The notes under the pieces were generated by a model. That model was not told where the DNA came from, did not search any database, and saw only the letters and a list, made by a program, of their open reading frames with translations. The translations under genes and the position numbers were made by a program. Positions 30,591 to 41,113 of a stretch of DNA of 41,113 nt are shown here, in pieces (position 1 is the first letter of the stretch; each line of letters begins with the position of its first letter). Source of the stretch: Spirogloea muscicola (taxonomy: Eukaryota; Streptophyta; Zygnematophyceae; Spirogloeales; Spirogloeaceae); NCBI GenBank assembly GCA_009602725.1, contig WELB01000012.1:610958-652070 (forward strand), in the 5' to 3' direction.

Positions 30591-31371
30591 GGCGGCGGCG
30601 ACGGCGGCGGCTGCGGCGGCGGCGTGCGAGCGGCGGCGGCGGTGGGGGAGTGGGGTCTGGGGTTGGCTGCCCTGACCTGGCAGAGTGAGGCGGATCCGGG
30701 GAGGAAATACCTCCCCGACGTTAAGGAAAGCCCGAGCATTTCCTTGACGGAGCCCGTCCCCACTGGCTGCCAGCCCTTTACCCCGTTTTTGTTTGCACCC
30801 TTTTTGGCGCCAAGCGGATCCAAAACGCCGTGGAGCGGGGCGAGCCTGTTGCGCGGCACCATCCGAGGCGGCGTTAGCCAGACCGATTTCCATTAATCTC
30901 GCACCAGCGATCGGCAGCCCCCGTGCGCGCCGTTCGGGACGGCCGGCCTGAGCGGAGCCCCCCGGGCCAGAAAGTGGAGGTTCTACACCGCTCACCGTGG
31001 CGGTTATCGGAGCCTGGAGGCGGAGCGCCGGGGAGAGGGGCGCGGTAATGGAGTGTGGGCTGTTGCGGCGAGGGAAGGCGGCTCCCATCTGAAATCCATC
31101 TAATTTGTTAGTGTAGGTTGGCCTTCGCCGTCTGCGCCTCCCGCCGCCGCAGCGGGCAGGCCATCCCGGGCGCGGCGGCGCCGGTTGCGGAGCCGGCGGC
31201 GGCGGCGGTCCTGCAGGAGGCGCGACGCGGCCGCCTGCCGAAAGCTGTGACAGCCACCGCCAGGAGATTGACATTCGCGCGTGAAGCCGGCTTCGCTTTT
31301 GACGACTCTGCCTATCACAACGGCCACCGCGAGCTGTCGTGGCGCGGGGAGAGGTCTTGCCACCCGCCTCC
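30591..31371. promoter_or_regulatory. Divergent promoter region between eEF1B and ISWI
   Basis: About 780 GC-rich bases separate two start codons facing away from each other, with GGC triplet sequence at 30591-30655 just upstream of the eEF1B ATG. An inverted repeat CGGGGAGG-AAATA-CCTCCCCG lies at 30697-30717. A shared bidirectional promoter is plausible. No TATA box is obvious. The long minus-strand frame here (to 31688) is a composition effect. Confidence 0.5.
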
Positions 31372-39413
<8,042 letters not shown>

Positions 39414-39594
39414 CTGCTGTTGGAGCTGCTAGGTCAACCTCTTCTTGTAAGCTGCTAGATAGCTTGTAGATTACGCGGCTGGCTGATGGACGCCAACAAC
39501 TATCAGCGAGCAGGCGATTGGAGAGATTCCCTCGCTTTGGGAAGACACTGAAAATTGCAACATTCAGCCCCCCCAGAAGGTGCTGTGCCCAGCC
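39414..39594. other. Presumed 3' flank of ISWI
   Basis: About 180 bases with no recognised element; probably ISWI 3' UTR and spacer. Confidence 0.35.
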
Positions 39595-40015
39595 AACGTA
39601 GGCAGGCTTACAGTGTGAAAGTCAGTCTTGCACGGTACAGCTGTGCATCTGTGGCCTGGAATTCCCTGGCACGACAAAGCAGGCCAGACAGGGCGCCCTG
39701 ACTTGGGCAGTTGGCCAGGAGCTCTTGGGGCCCTGCGAGATGGGGCCCTGCTCGGTCAGCTGATGGAGGGCCACCTTCCTCCTGCTGAGTAGGGGTTACT
39801 GAACGGTCATCCTTCGTCACCGATCGGTCCTCTGCGTCATATATGCCATCTGACAAATCTGGACCTTCTCATTCTTTGGGCCGGCCCTTTACAGCCCTTG
39901 CCCCGTTTAACAAGCTGCGTCCTCCTTACTGGCAGCTCGTTTCTTTTTGTGCTGGCCTTTCACAACCCTCGCGCCCTTGATGAGCTGCTTATTCTCACAG
40001 CCACCGACTCTGTTT
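39595..40015 (+). mobile_element. Degenerate LINE tail and stacked 3' UTR pieces
   Basis: The plus strand ends in 'LLSRGY' and TGA (about 39789-39809). A 3' UTR with GGGCCGGCCCTTTACAGCCC (about 39881-39900) follows, then a second hairpin-like unit TGCTGGCCTTTCACAACCC (about 39949-39968) with GATGAGCTGCTTATTCTC. Upstream similarity to the LINE ORF is faint. Confidence 0.5.
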
Positions 40016-40264
40016 GGTAAAGCGCCAATCTCATGTGTAGGTGGAAGCTTTTGGGCTTTGGGCAGTCGAACTGTCAGATTGCCCACTCTCCTGAGAAGAA
40101 GGGAGGTGCACGCTGCAGATAAGAAATTTGGGAGGCCAAATCAAGCCAATGCACTGTTCAGGCAAAATTCAGTGTGCAAAGAGTGGGGCTCGCCAGGCCA
40201 CTGGCTTCTGTGGTGATGCGCCAGCTCCCCAAGTCAGCCTGTCAGATCTGCATGTACTCACTCT
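40016..40264. other. No feature recognised
   Basis: About 250 bases between LINE relics and the telomere-like tract; frames are short and unfamiliar. Confidence 0.4.
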
Positions 40265-40314
40265 GGGTTTAGGGTTTAGGTTTAGGATTTAGGGTTTAAG
40301 AATTTAGGGTTTAG
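40265..40314 (+). repeat. Interstitial telomere-like TTTAGGG tract
   Basis: About seven units of TTTAGGG with small variations (TTTAGG, ATTTAGGG, TTTAAG). The unit is the plant and Chlorella-type telomere repeat. It runs directly into a 5'-truncated LINE end. Confidence 0.85.
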
Positions 40315-40500
40315 GCTCCTCACTCGTAACTTCTGAGTGGTCCATCCTCCCACGTTCTGATATAGCCTCTTCAGGCCCCTTAGTAGCTGCTTGCGTTTTA
40401 TAGGCCCCTCCATCATTTGGCCCATTCGAATCTTTGTCAATTCTTTCTCAGGCTGGCTTTTCACAGCCCTTGCCCCCATTGGGAGTGCCGCTTCTCTTTA
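40313..40500 (+). mobile_element. 5'-truncated LINE end joined to telomere-like sequence
   Basis: Starts within the protein ending ('LLTRNF', TGA) and continues through a complete 3' UTR: 'GTGGTCCATCCTCC', 'GGCCCATTCGAATC', the hairpin with AGGCTGGCTTTTCACAGCCC and 'CCCCCATTGGGAGTGCC'. Sense twin of the antisense pieces at 153-323, 6877-7081 and 8571-8772. Confidence 0.8.
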
Positions 40501-40619
40501 CTCCACTCACTCGTAACTACTGAGTGGTCCATCCTCCCCCGTTCTGACATAGCAACTTCAGGCCCCTTAGTAGCTGCTTAGCGCTTTTTAGCCCCTTCGT
40601 ACCTTTGTCAATTCTCTCC
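40501..40619 (+). mobile_element. Second tandem LINE end, lacking the hairpin
   Basis: Begins with 'CACTCACTCGTAACTACTGA' and repeats the 3' UTR of the previous copy up to 'TTTGTCAATTCTCTCC', where it is cut off before the hairpin by the next element. Confidence 0.7.
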
Positions 40620-40840
40620 CAGTCTCTCTGACCTGAGGCTGCTTAGCAGGGGTTACTGAGTGCTTCGTAGCTGCTTCGTTTCTTTCTAGTGCTTGTTGTT
40701 CTTCGTACTTCCCCTGGCCCCTTCTCGTCCTTTGTTCATTCTTTTCTGGGCTGGCTTTTTCCAGCCCCCTATCCTCAATGGGCGAGCCCTTCTCTCTTTT
40801 CACAGCCCTTGCCCCCACTTCTTCTACTCCAGTCTCGTCC
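40620..40840 (+). mobile_element. Third tandem LINE end (SLSDLRLLSRGY) with 3' UTR
   Basis: Reads 'SLSDLRLLSRGY' and TGA (about 40620-40658), identical over this stretch to the antisense insert at 401-440. Its 3' UTR contains a perfect 7-bp hairpin, GGGCTGG (40748-40754), 6-nt loop, CCAGCCC (40761-40767), and a partial further 3' end near 40800-40820. Confidence 0.7.
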
Positions 40841-41037
40841 GGCCCACCCCGCGGGCTCGTGGCGGTGGGGCACAACGGCCACCACGTTCCGCGCACTGTC
40901 TCAGGTCTCGCTTCTCCAGCCACATTCCCCGAATCCCCTTTGACGAATACCGTACCGGCTGGCTTTGGCTTCCCTTTTGTTTCATCCGGACGAAGCGCCA
41001 TCCTTCCATTCCCTCGTGGCGGCATACCAAAGCTCCA

Positions 41038-41113
41038 GCGGCCTGCAGCCGCCGCCGCCACCGCCGCCGACGCTGCCGCCGCCTCCGCCGCCGCCGCGCC
41101 AGCCGCAGCCGCC
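41038..41113. repeat. Imperfect GCC/CCG triplet repeat at the window edge
   Basis: The last about 75 bases are GCC/CCG units with GAC, CTG and CAG interruptions, running to the final base. It mirrors the GCC tract at the other edge. Confidence 0.85.

Noticed and set aside
29969-30862. A 297-codon minus-strand open frame over the first eEF1B intron
   Set aside because: It reads the exon at 30124-30011 in the wrong frame; the spliced frame gives the family sequence.
40588-41061. A 157-codon minus-strand open frame
   Set aside because: It crosses LINE ends read antisense and a GCC tract; no protein resemblance.

Overview
The window reads as nuclear DNA of a green alga, probably a trebouxiophyte-like chlorophyte (inference). 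Its protein genes carry many introns, mostly with GT/AG borders. The dihydrodipicolinate synthase and the eEF1B exchange factor look plant-type, and two tracts resemble the plant/Chlorella telomere repeat TTTAGGG. Gene starts sit in GC-rich, GCC-repeat-bearing islands, while introns are more AT-rich. Both window ends lie in GCC/CCG triplet sequence, so this may be a whole scaffold whose assembly stopped there.

Layout. 0-4 kb: retroelement fragments and unassigned DNA. 4.1-5.9 kb (-): a small spliced gene for a secreted cysteine-rich protein I cannot name. 6-14.2 kb: a dense cluster of non-LTR retrotransposon (LINE) pieces in both orientations, including a decayed copy at 11.4-13.0 kb (+), another at 14.2-13.5 kb (-), and a relic resembling a cytosine-methyltransferase domain at 10.1-10.45 kb. 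14.5-17.4 kb (+): a seven-exon TPR protein. 17.5-21.8 kb (-): an AMSH-type JAMM deubiquitinase, convergent with the TPR gene. 22.3-23.0 kb: more LINE ends. 24.1-26.7 kb (-): dihydrodipicolinate synthase. 28.2-30.6 kb (-): eEF1B exchange factor. 31.4-39.4 kb (+): an ISWI chromatin-remodelling ATPase, divergent from eEF1B. 39.6-41.1 kb: LINE 3' ends stacked beside a telomere-like tract.

The host genes are unrelated housekeeping functions (endosomal deubiquitination, lysine synthesis, translation elongation, chromatin remodelling) and form no operon-like system. The unifying accessory feature is one LINE group. Its copies share a protein end of the form S-x-S-D-L-x-L-L-T-R-G-Y-stop, then a 3' UTR with a conserved hairpin (GGGCTGG...CCAGCC or GGGCTG...CAGCCC) about 20-40 nt before the 3' end. 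Many copies are extremely short. Six insertions of only 59-205 bp are flanked by perfect 7-10 bp direct repeats, which look like target-site duplications. This points to target-primed retroposition starting at the hairpin end with very early 5' truncation, and it explains most of the apparently modular repeats.

Exon borders were read by eye from frame, splice signals and family knowledge; no alignment or transcript data were used.
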